64,000 nt of DNA, from assembly GCA_019055375.1 (NCBI GenBank), contig JAHQIW010000071.1, positions 1-64,000 on the forward strand. Reading direction: 5' to 3'. How positions within the stretch are numbered: position 1 is the stretch's first letter; every line of letters begins with the position of its first letter. The notes below the pieces were generated by a model that made no database searches, had not been told where the DNA came from, and saw nothing but the letters and a program-made list of their open reading frames with translations. Below are positions 27,716 through 38,990 of this stretch, one piece after another. The translations under genes were made by a program, and so were the position numbers. This stretch comes from Parelaphostrongylus tenuis. Its lineage: Eukaryota; Nematoda; Chromadorea; Rhabditida; Metastrongylidae.

Positions 27716-30700
27716 ATGTGTGTGAAGATTTTTCCAATAATTACGACATGTATAAACTTAAATACCCGGCATGCCTATAGATTTCAGATCACTATATGCT
27801 ACACTCTCCGTCAGTAATATCGCACGTGAAATTGCCAGGTGAAACAAATGCACGCAGTGCTATATATTTCTATGCACAGTGTCTACCGTAATGTTGTGTT
27901 CGTGAAAAAAAAACACTTTATGACCACATCCAAACCACCCTTAAAAGAAGTGTTTGGTTGCTGGGTGCAGTAACAAGGCGATTTTGGTGTGTATTAGGAA
28001 ACGATGGGATCCTCATGAATTAAAACCTAACTTTACTTAGCTTGCGTGCAAAGTCCATGATTTGTATTCGGATCTTTAATACAAGAGAACAAGTGGACAG
28101 GACTTCCGTTCAGGATGGAAAATTGGCTTCCTGACTGCGTTCATGATTTACGTTTAATATTTTCGATAATGGGCAGTCCAATGTCAAACTTAGTTAAGCA
28201 CTTTGTGGGCTTCAGTTTCTTTCAATCACTATTGAAGCTCGGAAGCTCTATGTAACCTAGAACTCGTGTCTCGTTGTGAAAAATTTATCGATTTTAATAG
28301 TTTCTGCTTGAATCAGCAAACTTTATTCTGAGTTAAAAAGTAGCTTCAAGAATGTACAGCTCTAAATTTTGAATCAATACTCGAGCATTCTAATGTAACT
28401 AAAAAATTTCAATTTTACACACAAAAAAAACCTTGTGGAAATTTCATAGGCATATCCTTTACAGTTTTTGGAATACTTTTAATTACTACATACATTTTTT
28501 CGGAAACCGTAGGCAGTAAACGGAATTAAGAACCTAGAGCTGCAGATCAACTATAGTCAAATTTAGCATTACCATTTTGATTTACCACATCACATTCTAA
28601 GAAACTGGCAAAACAATGAGCGGTTTTGCTTTATTTTACGAGTCTACGATAATGAAGTCCTTGATTGGGCGAGCCCTACGGTAATGAACTAGCTTGATTG
28701 GGATCAGAAGAGCATACGCATCGACGCAAAATTCTTGTCAAACCTTCATTTTGCTGATGACATCGTCATTTTCTCAAATAGCGCTAATGAAGCAGAGACG
28801 ATGCTCAGGGAACTCAACAAAGCGGAAAAGAAGAACGGGCTATACATAAATCGTATGAAAACCCAGTTTGTGAAAAAGCAATGGTACATTGATAAACATA
28901 TCAATCTAAGTGGTTCTTCAATTACGGAGACTTCCCCGCTTGAAGAAGTCACCGATAGCGAACCCCAAATCACGCGCTAACCTTTTCAATTGCACAGTCC
29001 TCCCATCGTTCTGCTATGCAATAGAGACGTGGGCTGGTACTTCGACCAAGTGAAGACTATCGCGAACGACTCACAGAGCGCTTGAACGATGTCTTCTGAT
29101 AATCAGTTGGCACTTACAACACGTAGCAAGCTTGAGCAGGTCAGATCTTCGTAAAGTATCACATCTTCGCGAGCCAGAGAGTATGCATCAATAGCGAAAC
29201 ACAGATGAGCCGGCCATATAGTAAGAAGATTAGACGACAACTGGACGAAACGAAATGTAGAGTGGACTCCATGAGGATCCACCTGTCCGCGAGGACGACC
29301 ATCTACTCGTTGGGCGGAGGTGTTCATCAAAAGAATTAATCAGCTGTTCGCACCCACTGATAGTCTACAGAACACGGTATGAAACTCCCGCCAGTCTCCA
29401 TGCTGAATGAAACCAACGCTATGGACGACAATCGCGAGAAGACAAGATCAACGGAAATTATGTTGAAGTTGTACAATTTGTGAAGATGACACCGTTTAAG
29501 TATCCTAGGTATACAAGCCTAGTGAATCGGATTTGAAGCTAACATCTCATTGTAGTCGCAAAGAGATGGTGTAACGAAACCATTCCATGTACATTTAGCT
29601 TTTACGTCAAGATAAATTACGATTTCGGCAATAAAGAAGAGGAGGATGCTGCAAACGAAATCGCTTCTTATGGGAGAGTCGAAGATGTGATGAACAAAAA
29701 AAAAATGCGCAGAAAAGGAATATCAAAAAACTTGTTCCGCTCCGCTCCGTGATCATTTCAGCGATTCTTCGACTACTCCTAAATCTCAGCATGTTTTGGT
29801 CAAAGGTTCAAGATAACAAAAAAATACCTACTCAGCTCAAGGATTGAGACTAATGACCTGTGTTTTGCAATCTACTGATTTAATAAGTGCCAAGGATATA
29901 ATCGCACATCCCAGGCCACCACGTTTTCTCGCTCTCTAAGTCCACCAAATCAGCAAATTGACACAAGATTTCTCAGCAGGATAAAAACACTGATCATCAA
30001 CAACCCTCCAGTGCAGAGCTAAGAATGCAAGGAATAGGTGAGATTGGTAGCGTACGGTCAATTTTCCAGCTTAACATGTGACAACGGTCATTATGGGACT
30101 CTATACAGTCCATAATATGGAAACTTGCATCCAGTCTGAATCAACTCCTATATTCTTCATAAGATATTATAAAGAGTAGACAGTTTTACGAATCGGTGGT
30201 TGGATTTTTTTGCAGTGAAGGCAAGCCTCTCTTAAGCTAAACTGCGGTTTGAGAGCATGTTAAATCCATTACCTTAGTACCAGATTATAAACTTCATTTA
30301 CTGGATTCTTTGAAAGCTTTTGATGTCTAATGGATTTGTTTTGCTACTTACACGCCAAAATCGTGCCCCCGTTGTAGCATGTGTTGTGGTGTCGTCTTAA
30401 ATAGTAGAATTTTCCAAGCTTTTAGATGTAGCTCACTTAGTAAGTTCGTGTATTCATATTCTCATCTTTCCAGCCGTCTCGTGCTGAGATGTATTTATAT
30501 TTATATTTACTGGAATCTATTATGGTAGAAATAAAACAATTCAAACTCCTAGTCACGAAAAAGGCTTGAGCCTGATTTTGGACCAATTAAAAAGTATTCA
30601 GAATACCGGATCGCAGTCAATTGAAGGAAAAAAGCAGGGAGGCTACAATGGTTCTAATTATAATTGTGTGCATTTTTCTCATCTGTAATTTTTGGGGATT

Positions 30701-33700
30701 CGTTCTCACACTTCTCGAGCGAATTGTCGATCATGAGACATTGGTAAGGAACTGTTTGTATTGTAGTCACCCATTATCACCTAACAAAGCCGTTGTCCAT
30801 ACGGCATTCTCATACCTTTATAACGATATTCTAAGATGCTAAAGTCAACTTTCGAATGATTTTCTTTGCTGGTATTTATATCATATTATACCTTTCCTTC
30901 GAGTGCTTTATTAAGATCACGCTCAAATTTCAAAAGATCCTTTCATTATTATTTGAGCCAACATGTCATGTGGTCTGGTAAAGGCTCTTGTACAGCCCGA
31001 GACACGTGTTTCGTCCTTACAGACTCATCAGCCGGGCAGAACCCGTCGTCTGTCGATCTTTTCATAGTCAGTTCTCTCGGGAGCGTCACACTCCTTATAT
31101 ATAGTTATCGACGACCTACGCTTTACATTCTATGTCAGGTGAAAGATTCACCTAAAAACACGTGGATGAAACACGTGTCTCGGGCTGTACAAGAGCCTTT
31201 ACCAGACCACATGACATGTTGGCTCAAATAATAATGAAAGGATTTTCTTTGCTTTATGTATTTCTAACTATAGGTTCATGACGAGGTGAAGCAAATTTTC
31301 TAAGACGTGTTCCGTAGTGCAGTGACCGAAGCGTAGTTGACAAAGATAGCGTACAATATTTGCCCGTGCAATTCTACTCTGGGCCAACCTTGACTTTCAT
31401 CTCTTTGATTGACGGATTTGTACTAAATGTGTCTATAAATGCTCGCGCCGATGTAAATACTGAGCGTGGTAGCCTGAAAATTTCTTATAGGTATTATAAA
31501 ATGTATAAGTATAGAGCGCATGTGGCGCATTGGTTAGAAGTGTCCTGCGTCGCACGCGAGGTCAGTGGTTCGATCTCGCGCTCATGGCTCACCAAGCCAT
31601 CCATCCCTTCGGGGTCGGTAAATTGGTACCAGACAGATCTCAGACTTGTCTGGGAGGATAAGCAGCACTGACTCGGTTCAGCGGGAGGCCAACGCGAGTC
31701 ATTGTAAAGGCCAGATGTGCACTCAATCACCTCAAAAGAAGTTAAAGATTAAAGTCGAATGCATGGCGCATCCCTCAGGGATCGATCAACGCCAAGAGCT
31801 TTATCCTTTTTTACTCTAAGGTTCTAATGAAATGTATTTGATCACTTTCGCTAGCGTTTTTCATGGTCAAAGGTCTAAGTGACAGCCAATCTCCACATTA
31901 AAGTTTGAACACCTTCATGGGCAACGCAAACGAGAGTGATTGAATTAAACAAGCGCTCATACTTGTGCAAATCGTGTTGCAGGTAAAACGAATAATTAGA
32001 GGGATACACGAGAGTTCTTAAGAATTTCTAGCATTTTGGTGAGTTTTGGTTGCCTTCTTCAGAGCCACCTTTAATCGCTTTGATCCGCTCGCCACCTAAC
32101 CACAGAAAACTCTCCGCTTCTGAAAATATTTTATTTGATGAGATAGCAAATCTTTCTTCATCCAAAGAAGTTGACAAGACAGTGCTCATAGTGATGGCCT
32201 GCTATCGATACGCCACGTGTCTTTCTCAAAATGTAAAAATCATGTTTATTCGAATGTGAGCAATTCAATAAGTGGCGGAGTGGAGGATCTGTACGATTGA
32301 CTATCTCGACGTCTTAATATCAATATGTAGAACATAAACGAAGTCCATGCGCGATGGGGAATTATTGCTTGATTTATATCCAAAATAAGACCGTTGAGTG
32401 AATTTTATATCGACGACCTATTATCTTACCGTTCGCTTCGAGTGTTTTTTTTTTCAAACCACGCTCAAATTTCAATATGCGTGATAACTATTTTTTGAGC
32501 CATGCATGTGGTCTGTTATGGCACTTCTACTGTGCAATAAAAAATAATTATCAGGACAAATTTAGCTTTGAGAGAGGTCTTGAAACACTCGAAACAAATG
32601 GGATGATATGTTATAAATACCAGCCAAGAACAAGCAAGTGTGCAACAGTGCTACTTAGTGATTTCTTTCACTAACCGGCACATATGAATAGTGCGTCCGC
32701 TCCTTCTCTATGTAAAAGGTTGGGTTACCCTGAGAGGAGGATTGGCTAAGATGAAAGGTACTGAGCAACTGACGAAGCTTCAAGGCCGAAACACGCGTGT
32801 ATATGTATAAGTGCCCATAAAAGACAACATGCATGGCTCAAAACTAGTTATCGAACGAACCTCATATCAATTTGTCAAGAACAAGGCAGCTAATTAGTGG
32901 AAATTCCATCTGTGAGACTACCCATAAGTGTTTTTTTTTGTTTTATGGAAAATTCCTGCTTCTCTTTGGTTGCTGACCAGATTTCTTTTAGATGATCAAA
33001 CATCATGCCTTCTACACTTTTTCTCGTGAAGCCATCAATTTTCTAGCTATCATAAATTCCTCGATTAACTTTGTTATCTATATCATATTCGGAAAAGATT
33101 TCAGGTAAGTGGGTACACTTAAATACTAATTCACAGTTAGTAATCAATATATTTAATCGCACTTTTTCTTTCTGAGCTAAAACTCAAAGTTGACATGATA
33201 AATTTGCTTGAGCAGCTAATTTTCCGGCGATTTGGGCTTCTCCAGAGCCCAGAAAGATGGTCACGTTGCCCACGACTTAGTCAGTCAAAGGCTCCATTAT
33301 TTTCCAAAATGAAACCACTTAATGTAGATTTCAATTAGATCAACTACAAAACAGCTTTGATCTACTCACCGCTTCTTATAAGTCCATCACTACGCTAAGT
33401 TAATACCACCCGAGTTAAATTCACATGGACTTCGAATGCACCGTTCACACCAAGAAACAGTCATGTATACTGTGTCATATTATGCGTGATAATGAAGCTT
33501 CCTCCTGAAGTACATGTTTGGATTCGTGGACTTTATCCAGATTGCTTCCAAAATCTTACGCGCTGAAATTACATGTTTCTATTTAAGCATGATGACTTTT
33601 AGCTGAAAATCCTCCCTTTATGTGTCTGTCCACGCGAGCCCAACAAGCATCTGATTTAGCTTTAGGATTTCCCACTAGGTGTTCTTTTATGCGCACTCAA

Positions 33701-36700
33701 AGTGGCCTACCCGATCGCTGATGTATTCGCGTCCACACCTTTTACAAGAGAATGAGTGAACTGTAGCTATGCTTATGCGATCACCTTCTCTATCGTTGTG
33801 GCAATATTATACAATCTTGCATTGTGCATAAACGATCATATGAGAGGTTGTGAGCTAGCTGCCGTCCAGGGTATTCGGTGGATATTTCAAAAACCTTTAC
33901 CAACTCGTCTAAGCCTGTCCTTTCCAAACAAAGCTACATAGTTATATCGACCGAAAAGAAAAGAAAGATTAATGAAATCTTGCTTTCTTATAATCATCAT
34001 TTGGAGGTGTACAATCAACAATTATGCCGTTTGGGCGAAAACTGAAAAAGGGCAGCATTTCATTTCTTGATTTAGCGACGAGAGCCAATTTAATTAGTTC
34101 ACTCAATAGTGGTGGTATCGACAAAAGATCCAAAAAGGGCAGTTCTTGGTGACGAAAAGGCTCTCATGACGAGATAAACGCAGAAGAAAAAAGAATTCGA
34201 ATTGTCGAACACCGTGTTATGGAGAAATTTACGCTAAAACCGGAGATTTCACTATGTGAGAGAAATTAGACTCTGCTCGTTAAAGCTACTTGTGCTTTAT
34301 ATTTTTCTGAGACAACTAACAAACTTTGTCAACTTACTTTCCTCTAATCTCAACATGACCAATCAATCGCTTACCACTTTCCAGCACTTTATTTGATCCA
34401 CCATCACAGTTTTTTTTCACTGTACGGATCCCAGTATTTGTAGCACTCAGTTCGTTTTTCTCCTTCTTCTTGAACGACGTAGAATAGTGGTTGGCGAGTC
34501 TTCTTGCAATTTCGAGGATAGCCTTGCTGTGGCGCTCCATAGGACGTTGTTGTTGACTGTGGGAGAGATGTGGGGTGGAGCTCGGCTCCACGCGCGCCGT
34601 GACCAACATAACGACCACTCGGCCACGACGCTTCAGCCGATCTATCATTGATAGAAAAATCTAATTCGGCGCATGTTTCAGCTCGTTTTGCCTTCTTTAG
34701 AATCTAAGATTTTAGTCTTCACTGCCGCATGTCCTCAAGCAGATCTTCTCCTTCGCTTTGTTTGAGTCAAACTTTCTCCAGTGAGGCACCGCTCGAATAA
34801 ATAACCTCGGTCAGAGAATTCAGGACAACTCGCTTCATCCTGTAAGTAAGGAGCTTGCGGAGGTCCGGGGCTGATTCTCAACCACTCATCAGCACTCTTT
34901 GCAGTCAACAACGAGTGCCTTATGAAAGCCGAGGTAGGACTATCCTCGAGATTGCGAAGAGACATGCTTGACCAGTATTTTACGCCGTTCAAGAAGAAGA
35001 AAAACGAATCACATGCTAGAAGTACAGGTATCCGCGCAGTAAAATGTGATAACGGATCACGTACATAAGTAATTTATTATTATAAATAATAAATAACAAA
35101 ATAAGCAGCTGCCTGTCACGTAGCTGATTATAAGAAAAAACATTTCTCAAGTACGTTTCTAGGAAAGAACTGGTAGTTGTGTACGGTTGTGGAGTACGTG
35201 GTATCAACTTGAAATTACCGGTGATTGATAAGTTTCAAATTTGGAGAACATTCAACAAAAGGACGGAAGAACCACGGTGTTTTGTATGTCTGAACCGGCG
35301 AAGTAGTCACAGAAGTGATAAGGTACGAAATCAAACCAAAACTGATGACCAGTTTTGTTTCATTATACATCTAGAAACAAAATAAAACAATATTTATATG
35401 AAAACTCCACTCTTGATTTTGCATTCTGTTTTATATTATCACTATTCACACGATGTGCGACCCCCAGCACTCCTCCTACTCTGTTAATGCCTTGCATCCG
35501 TTATCCATAAAGCTCTTCCGATTTGCGTCAGCTGCTACAAAGGACTGTCCTCCTAATGGATGTCGTTTAGTGCTCCCAGAATTGATTCTTCCCGCAATCC
35601 TGGAATAGCTCTACCAGAGATGCATACAGGGTCATGAGAGGGGCAAACTTTTCCTATAAAAGTATGACTTCGATTTTCCGACATTAGAGGAGTGGAGCGT
35701 CTCATTGGGCGGGGATGAGGTAGAAAACTTTCCCGTGATATTCAGGAACTTCATATCACTATGATGCTTGTGTTTATCGAGCCTCAAGCGGCAGTAAGAA
35801 ATTTTTTCTCACAAGTACTTACTGAGTACCTAACGAGAGCCATCGTCAGAAGGGAGAGCTGCTAAGCAATGGCTCCATGCTAAGCAAATTTTCTCTACAT
35901 GAAGAATTGCTGATGGTTTATCGATCATTGTTACTAATGAATCATAGACTGAGGCATTTTCTGTATTGACTATGAAGATAGGTGGTTAGAGTCATACTAA
36001 TTATCCAGGCGTGACCTCACTACCACTTGTATCTTAGTGAAATACCAAGATTCATACTTGCCCGCTTCATCATTGGAACACGCTTTACACTGAACCCTAC
36101 TTTATAGCAGGGGTGGGAGACTTTGTTTGTAATAATGGCATATGATAATGTAACTTTTTCACTATTTTTCCAACTGATTGATTTCGGCTGGCAGTGAAAA
36201 TGAAGAAATCCACCTTATCTTTGTTTTTCAACCGCGATAAAAAAATTGCCTACAGAGAGGTTATAAAATAGTCGACGAGATGGATTTTTACATAATCGCT
36301 TATAAAGTATTTTTCCTTTTCATTCGAATGACTAGATCTGAAAGTCCAGGTAATCTCGATCGACTTTTTATACTTTTCCACTAATTTTATCTTGTTCCAA
36401 TCGCATTCCACATAATGTTGTGTAGTCGGGCGTGAGTCTGACTGTTCACGATTTTACTCCCAAAGGAAGCATACCGGGTTAAAGATGTAATAAATACATC
36501 ATTAAACATTTATGGAACTTTACCTTGAAATCGTGTGATTCCTTCTTCTCCATTTCTCCTCTCATCCACCTAAAAAAGAAGAGACGAACAGGGTAAAATT
36601 TATCACTGCTATTTGTATGCCAAATTTCAAGCTTTCATCAACATCGAATCATGATTTTTGTGCGCTTGATCGTTTGGAGCAGATGCAGGTATCCCAAGAA

Positions 36701-36967
36701 TCATCACCTGAGCAAAACGGAACAGGTGCAAAAACAGATAGCTTACCGATTCAAATCGAACAAAATGATTCAGGTATGTCCTATATGAAGGAAATTATGA
36801 GTAAAATGCCCTCTCTCAAGTGACTCATATTTTTAGGCAAAATTCTTATGTTGGAACAGAAAAACGGTTCAGCCAAAGGGAGAACAACACTTACATTTTA
36901 TTCAACGGTCGACGATGAGACGAATGAACACATATTATTCACATTTGAGGACGTAACGCTCTGTTAA
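19742..36967 (+). CDS. FMRFamide-receptor-like GPCR, TM2 to C-tail (5' exon missing)
   Basis: Rhodopsin-type neuropeptide receptor of the nematode FRPR kind, expected in neuronal plasma membrane and coupled to G proteins. Exons: 19742-19897 (TM2, [16 protein letters not shown]), 25738-25859 (TM3, [17 protein letters not shown]), 25986-26062 (TM4), 26377-26469 (loop 2, NPLCPDG), 27131-27258 (TM5), 30602-30743 (TM6, [15 protein letters not shown]), 32992-33104 (TM7, NSSINFVIY), 35163-35322 (tail, [10 protein letters not shown]), about 36689-36773, and 36837-36967 ending FEDVTLC-TAA. Phases agree throughout, giving 401 visible residues. ERY replaces DRY and NSxxNFVIY replaces NPxxY. No Cys is seen at the usual top of TM3 although loop 2 has one. 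Introns at 25860 and 26063 begin with GC. The tail exon boundary at 36689 is uncertain; the frame is also open back to an ATG at 36617. The TM1 exon was not recognised upstream, so the 5' end is incomplete. Subfamily assignment is from memory of the family. Confidence 0.9.
20165..20330. mobile_element. Foldback/MITE family A, diverged fragment
   Basis: Shares the ACGCCAGAGCCATACAT, GTCTCGCCCTCTTCATCAG and GGGAGGCGT blocks with the family but is more diverged and lacks the right arm. It is in the GPCR intron after TM2. Confidence 0.6.
20193..20239 (-). ncRNA. Degenerate hammerhead ribozyme
   Basis: Core CUGAUGA and GAAA are present and stem I pairs (GAGCCG/UGGCUC), but the core-proximal part of stem II (AG opposite GC) and stem III are mispaired. 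Likely inactive relative of the 22-kb motif. Confidence 0.5.
21314..21385 (-). repeat. tRNA-derived repeat remnant
   Basis: The minus strand holds TGTAGTGGTAGCATG (A-box-like) and GCGTTCAACTCCC (B-box-like). A related block lies at 39305-39375 (minus, CGGGTTCAACTCCTG). Both are too diverged for a firm fold. Confidence 0.4.
21987..22282. mobile_element. Foldback/MITE family A, full copy with hammerhead
   Basis: About 295 bp with inverted arms of 60-70 bp (left arm contains CGAGGTTGATGCGCTAGGG, right arm CCCTGGCGTATTAACCTCG). The left arm carries an intact ribozyme. The right arm keeps the GAAA half (CTGACGA…CTCTGAAACACC) but lost stem I pairing. It lies in the large GPCR intron after TM2. Confidence 0.8.
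22027..22075 (-). ncRNA. Hammerhead ribozyme in the 22-kb MITE
   Basis: Minus strand: stem I GGGUCA/UGGCCC (one G-U), core CUGAAGA (position 7 is variable in hammerheads), stem II GGAGG/CCUCU closed by a G-U, GAAA, stem III ACACC/GGUGU, residue 17 = A. Probably functional or recently so. Confidence 0.78.
22283..25523. other. GPCR intron sequence without recognised features
   Basis: AT-rich, short open frames only; no repeat family identified. Confidence 0.6.
25524..25538 (+). repeat. Run of 15 guanines
   Basis: An uninterrupted G15 followed by AAGG, about 200 bp before the TM3 exon in the GPCR intron. Confidence 0.98.
27620..27722. repeat. (TG)n/(TA)n microsatellite
   Basis: GTGTG-rich stretch running into about 14 TA units and a second GTGTG block, in the GPCR intron after TM5. 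Confidence 0.95.
28620..29460 (+). mobile_element. Second RTE/LINE lineage, RT remnant
   Basis: An open stretch at 28735-28980 contains [11 protein letters not shown], the RT catalytic box, followed by a ligand-like [12 protein letters not shown] segment. Downstream, broken frames still resemble an RTE C-terminal region (WAGHIV-like near 29210, then a GRP-like arginine-rich segment). The sequence differs clearly from the RTE copies at 11 and 45 kb, so it is another lineage. It lies inside the GPCR intron between TM5 and TM6. Confidence 0.75.
30939..31242. mobile_element. Foldback element with ~75-bp arms and a hammerhead
   Basis: Left arm (about 30939-31018) and right arm (31165-31242) are near-perfect inverted repeats containing GTCATGTGGTCTGGTAAAGG and its complement. 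The spacer is about 150 bp. An intact minus-strand ribozyme straddles the left arm's inner end; the right arm keeps only the GAAACACGTGTC half. It sits in the GPCR intron after TM6. Confidence 0.85.
30995..31037 (-). ncRNA. Hammerhead ribozyme in the 31-kb foldback element
   Basis: Minus strand: stem I GCCCGG/UCGGGC (one G-U at the junction), core CUGAUGA, stem II GUCU-GUAA-GGAC, GAAA, palindromic stem III ACAC/GUGU, residue 17 = C. Every core base is kept although the helices differ completely from the 40-kb ribozymes. It lies in a GPCR intron, antisense to that gene. Confidence 0.9.
31514..31812 (+). mobile_element. SINE family 1 (tRNA-derived), full copy
   Basis: A tRNA-like head (GAGCGCA acceptor arm, A-box TGGCGCATTGG, B-box GGTTCGATCTC, closing GCGCTC) is followed by a ~220-bp body and a 3' end rich in CTTTATCC. 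This is a Pol III SINE of about 300 bp. It lies in the GPCR intron between TM6 and TM7. Confidence 0.88.
32460..32860. mobile_element. Foldback element, decayed hammerhead-like core
   Basis: Inverted ends ATTTTTTGAGCCATGCATG and CATGCATGGCTCAAAA. Near 32770 a CUGACGA…GAAACACGCGUGU core with a weak stem II remains but stem I no longer pairs. It ends about 130 bp before the TM7 exon. Confidence 0.6.
33480..33750 (-). mobile_element. Penelope-like GIY-YIG fragment
   Basis: The minus strand encodes [10 protein letters not shown], a frameshift, then [19 protein letters not shown] and [19 protein letters not shown]. These match the zinc-knuckle and GIY-YIG endonuclease of Penelope-like elements. 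It lies in the GPCR intron after the TM7 exon. Confidence 0.85.
34335..34645 (-). mobile_element. SINE-like family 2, copy with open frame
   Basis: The right end on the minus strand reads GTGGCCGAGTGGTCG, the A-box of a Leu/Ser-type tRNA. No clear B-box was found. The body matches 18258-18545. The minus strand stays open over 104 codons and includes [17 protein letters not shown]. Confidence 0.65.
35381..35386 (+). terminator. AATAAA overlapping an alternative GPCR stop
   Basis: If the donor at 35323 (GTACGA) is not used, the GPCR tail exon reads on in frame for 20 codons to TAA at 35383-35385. That stop lies inside an AATAAA hexamer. This would give a shorter alternative C-terminus (ending LETK) with its own polyadenylation signal. 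The arrangement is seen; use is inferred. Confidence 0.4.
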
Positions 36968-37737
36968 CTTCTCATTCATCACTTCGTATTGTCCTACGTT
37001 CCTCCTGCAAACTTGTCTCGCCTTGCATTCAACTTTACAAAAGAAAATATCTGACCTAAATTCAGCTGAAACCCTTATCGATATTGTATGATGTGACCTC
37101 ATTACGTGGTAGTGTGCCTTGACTTTCTAACAATTCCATCTGATCTACAGACTCTGATTATCTAGATTTTTTATCGTGTCTTTAAATATAGTAGTAACGA
37201 TGCTGTTCCGTTACAAACACGGTTACTTTTCCATATACAACTGAATGCCGCTATGTTTGATTGGTAGGTGCCAATAAACTTCAAGGCCATAAAGTCGTTT
37301 TGTGGAAAATTAGGAAAAAACTATTACAGTGTAGAGGAATCTTATCAAAAAATTCCTTTCTTAGACGAATTCAAAACGAAGCTGAAGTTATGGTCAGCTT
37401 AGTTCAACTACCGGAGAGCTAAATTTGATTAGAAGCGAGTTTCCTGATGCTGCAGTGAGTCCCCCTCTTGGCTTAACCTGATATACAGTTTTTGCTTTTT
37501 AAAGATATTATGGAGCTTTTGATTCAATTAGGATTTGAAAGAAAAATATGAGATTTGCTTGTGCTTCTCGACATACATTTTCTCACACATAATTTCACAT
37601 AATGATTGTTCGTGTAGCGCAATGGTTAGAGGTGGCCTGCAATACTCACGAGGTGATTTATTCAGTCCCACGCTCCAGGTTCACGAATCTACCCTTCTCA
37701 TGTGGACAAAGTGCTACCAGAGTTCAAAATAATTTTA

Positions 37738-38010
37738 AAGAATGTTTAGGGCTTTACCCGCGGTTGGTATGCCACAGCCATACACGCGCGTTCCGGAAGT
37801 CTCGCCCTCCTCTCCAGTAACCCATGCCCATGTGCACTGTAGCAAGGGGGAGGCGAATGTGGTGACAATGACATTGTGCCATCAACACTTTTCAGTCGAT
37901 GGATCGTGACTAGTAAAGCAAAATTGATCCGGTGACGAGGAGGGTGAGACCTCCGAAACGCGCATGTATGGCTGTGGCATACCAACCTCGGGTAAGGCTC
38001 TAAACATTCT
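37738..38010. mobile_element. Foldback/MITE family A, full copy
   Basis: Arms AGAATGTTTAGGGCTTTACC and its complement at the right end; inside are the same TCTCGCCCTCCTC and CGAGGAGGGTGAGACCTCC segments as the 22-kb copy. Both ribozyme cores are mutated (CUGGAGA on the left, GUGACGA on the right). Confidence 0.75.
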
Positions 38011-38739
38011 CAAATATTATATTGAATCTTTATTGCGAGGTTTTCAAAAACAGTCGATGCCTTGGTACCGCAGTTGTTTCGGTGGATAGTAGCACCGACT
38101 GATTTCACCGGTACCTCACCGCAAGTCATTGGATCGGCTAAATATGCATGCAATGACCTCCAACGATTCATTTTGAGGTTAAATCCATGGATCGGTTCCC
38201 AAATGCCTGATGGACTTATCGCCTGGAGCTCTATTTTTTTCTGTTCTATTTATGGGAATCTTCAATGCACAGTTTTTAGAGACACTTTGCCTTATACACA
38301 GAGCAAATTAATCATTTCCGCTCCTTATATCAACCAAAATTCAATTTTAGAACAAGCGCGATTTCAACTAAAACACTCCGAATTGGTACGCAAGGACTAC
38401 TTTCTATTAACTTCGACACACTCTGCTATTCTCTGCTTTTTGAGGAGTAATAGATGGATATTTTGTAAAGTATTTACAACAGCTGACTTTGCAACGGACT
38501 CCGTCTTGCTATGAAGCCTGAGAATATTAAGTTGATTGCAGCCTAGTCAGCCAGATATCCACAACTCCAAAAGAAAAATCACGAGATTCAGAGCTTATCG
38601 TACTAAAAAGAAAACAACTTCATTACACACTTAGAGTCCTATACTTCTTTTACCAAATATAAAGGTGGAGACCTATCGTTTAGTTCACATAAATAGGAAA
38701 TTTGCCTCAATTCAAAGTATCAATTTTAGATATCATGTC

Positions 38740-38990
38740 AGATCAGACGTGATATCGTGGCGATTGCTTCAAAATTCTACGCGTCGAATCTCCATTTTAC
38801 TGTTCGACGATAGCATTTCTAGCTGCAAAACATTTCTATAATATCTCCGTATCCGGTATCCACCTGGTGGGGCATTCGATTTGACTTTGATACTACCCAC
38901 TCGGTGTTCTTTCATGCAAACACAAAGTGGCCCACTGTTTCGCAAATGTATTTGCGCTCGTACGTTTGTAAGAGATTGGATTAGAGTATC
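38740..38990 (-). mobile_element. Penelope-like GIY-YIG fragment, more decayed
   Basis: Parallel to the 33.5-33.75 kb fragment: on the minus strand ERKYICET and KEH-like pieces in shifting frames, then a segment resembling the ISARK-LEAI block. Only short stretches translate. Confidence 0.7.

Noticed and set aside
31360..31671. 103-codon plus-strand open frame
   Set aside because: Its second half is the tRNA-like head and body of a SINE.
32770..32830. Hammerhead-like CUGACGA…GAAA motifs here and near 15010
   Set aside because: Stem I does not pair and stem II is weak, so I did not list them as ribozymes.
34735..34992. 85-codon minus-strand frame in a GPCR intron
   Set aside because: Reads fairly protein-like but has no exon signals or recognisable family and lies in a repeat-rich intron.
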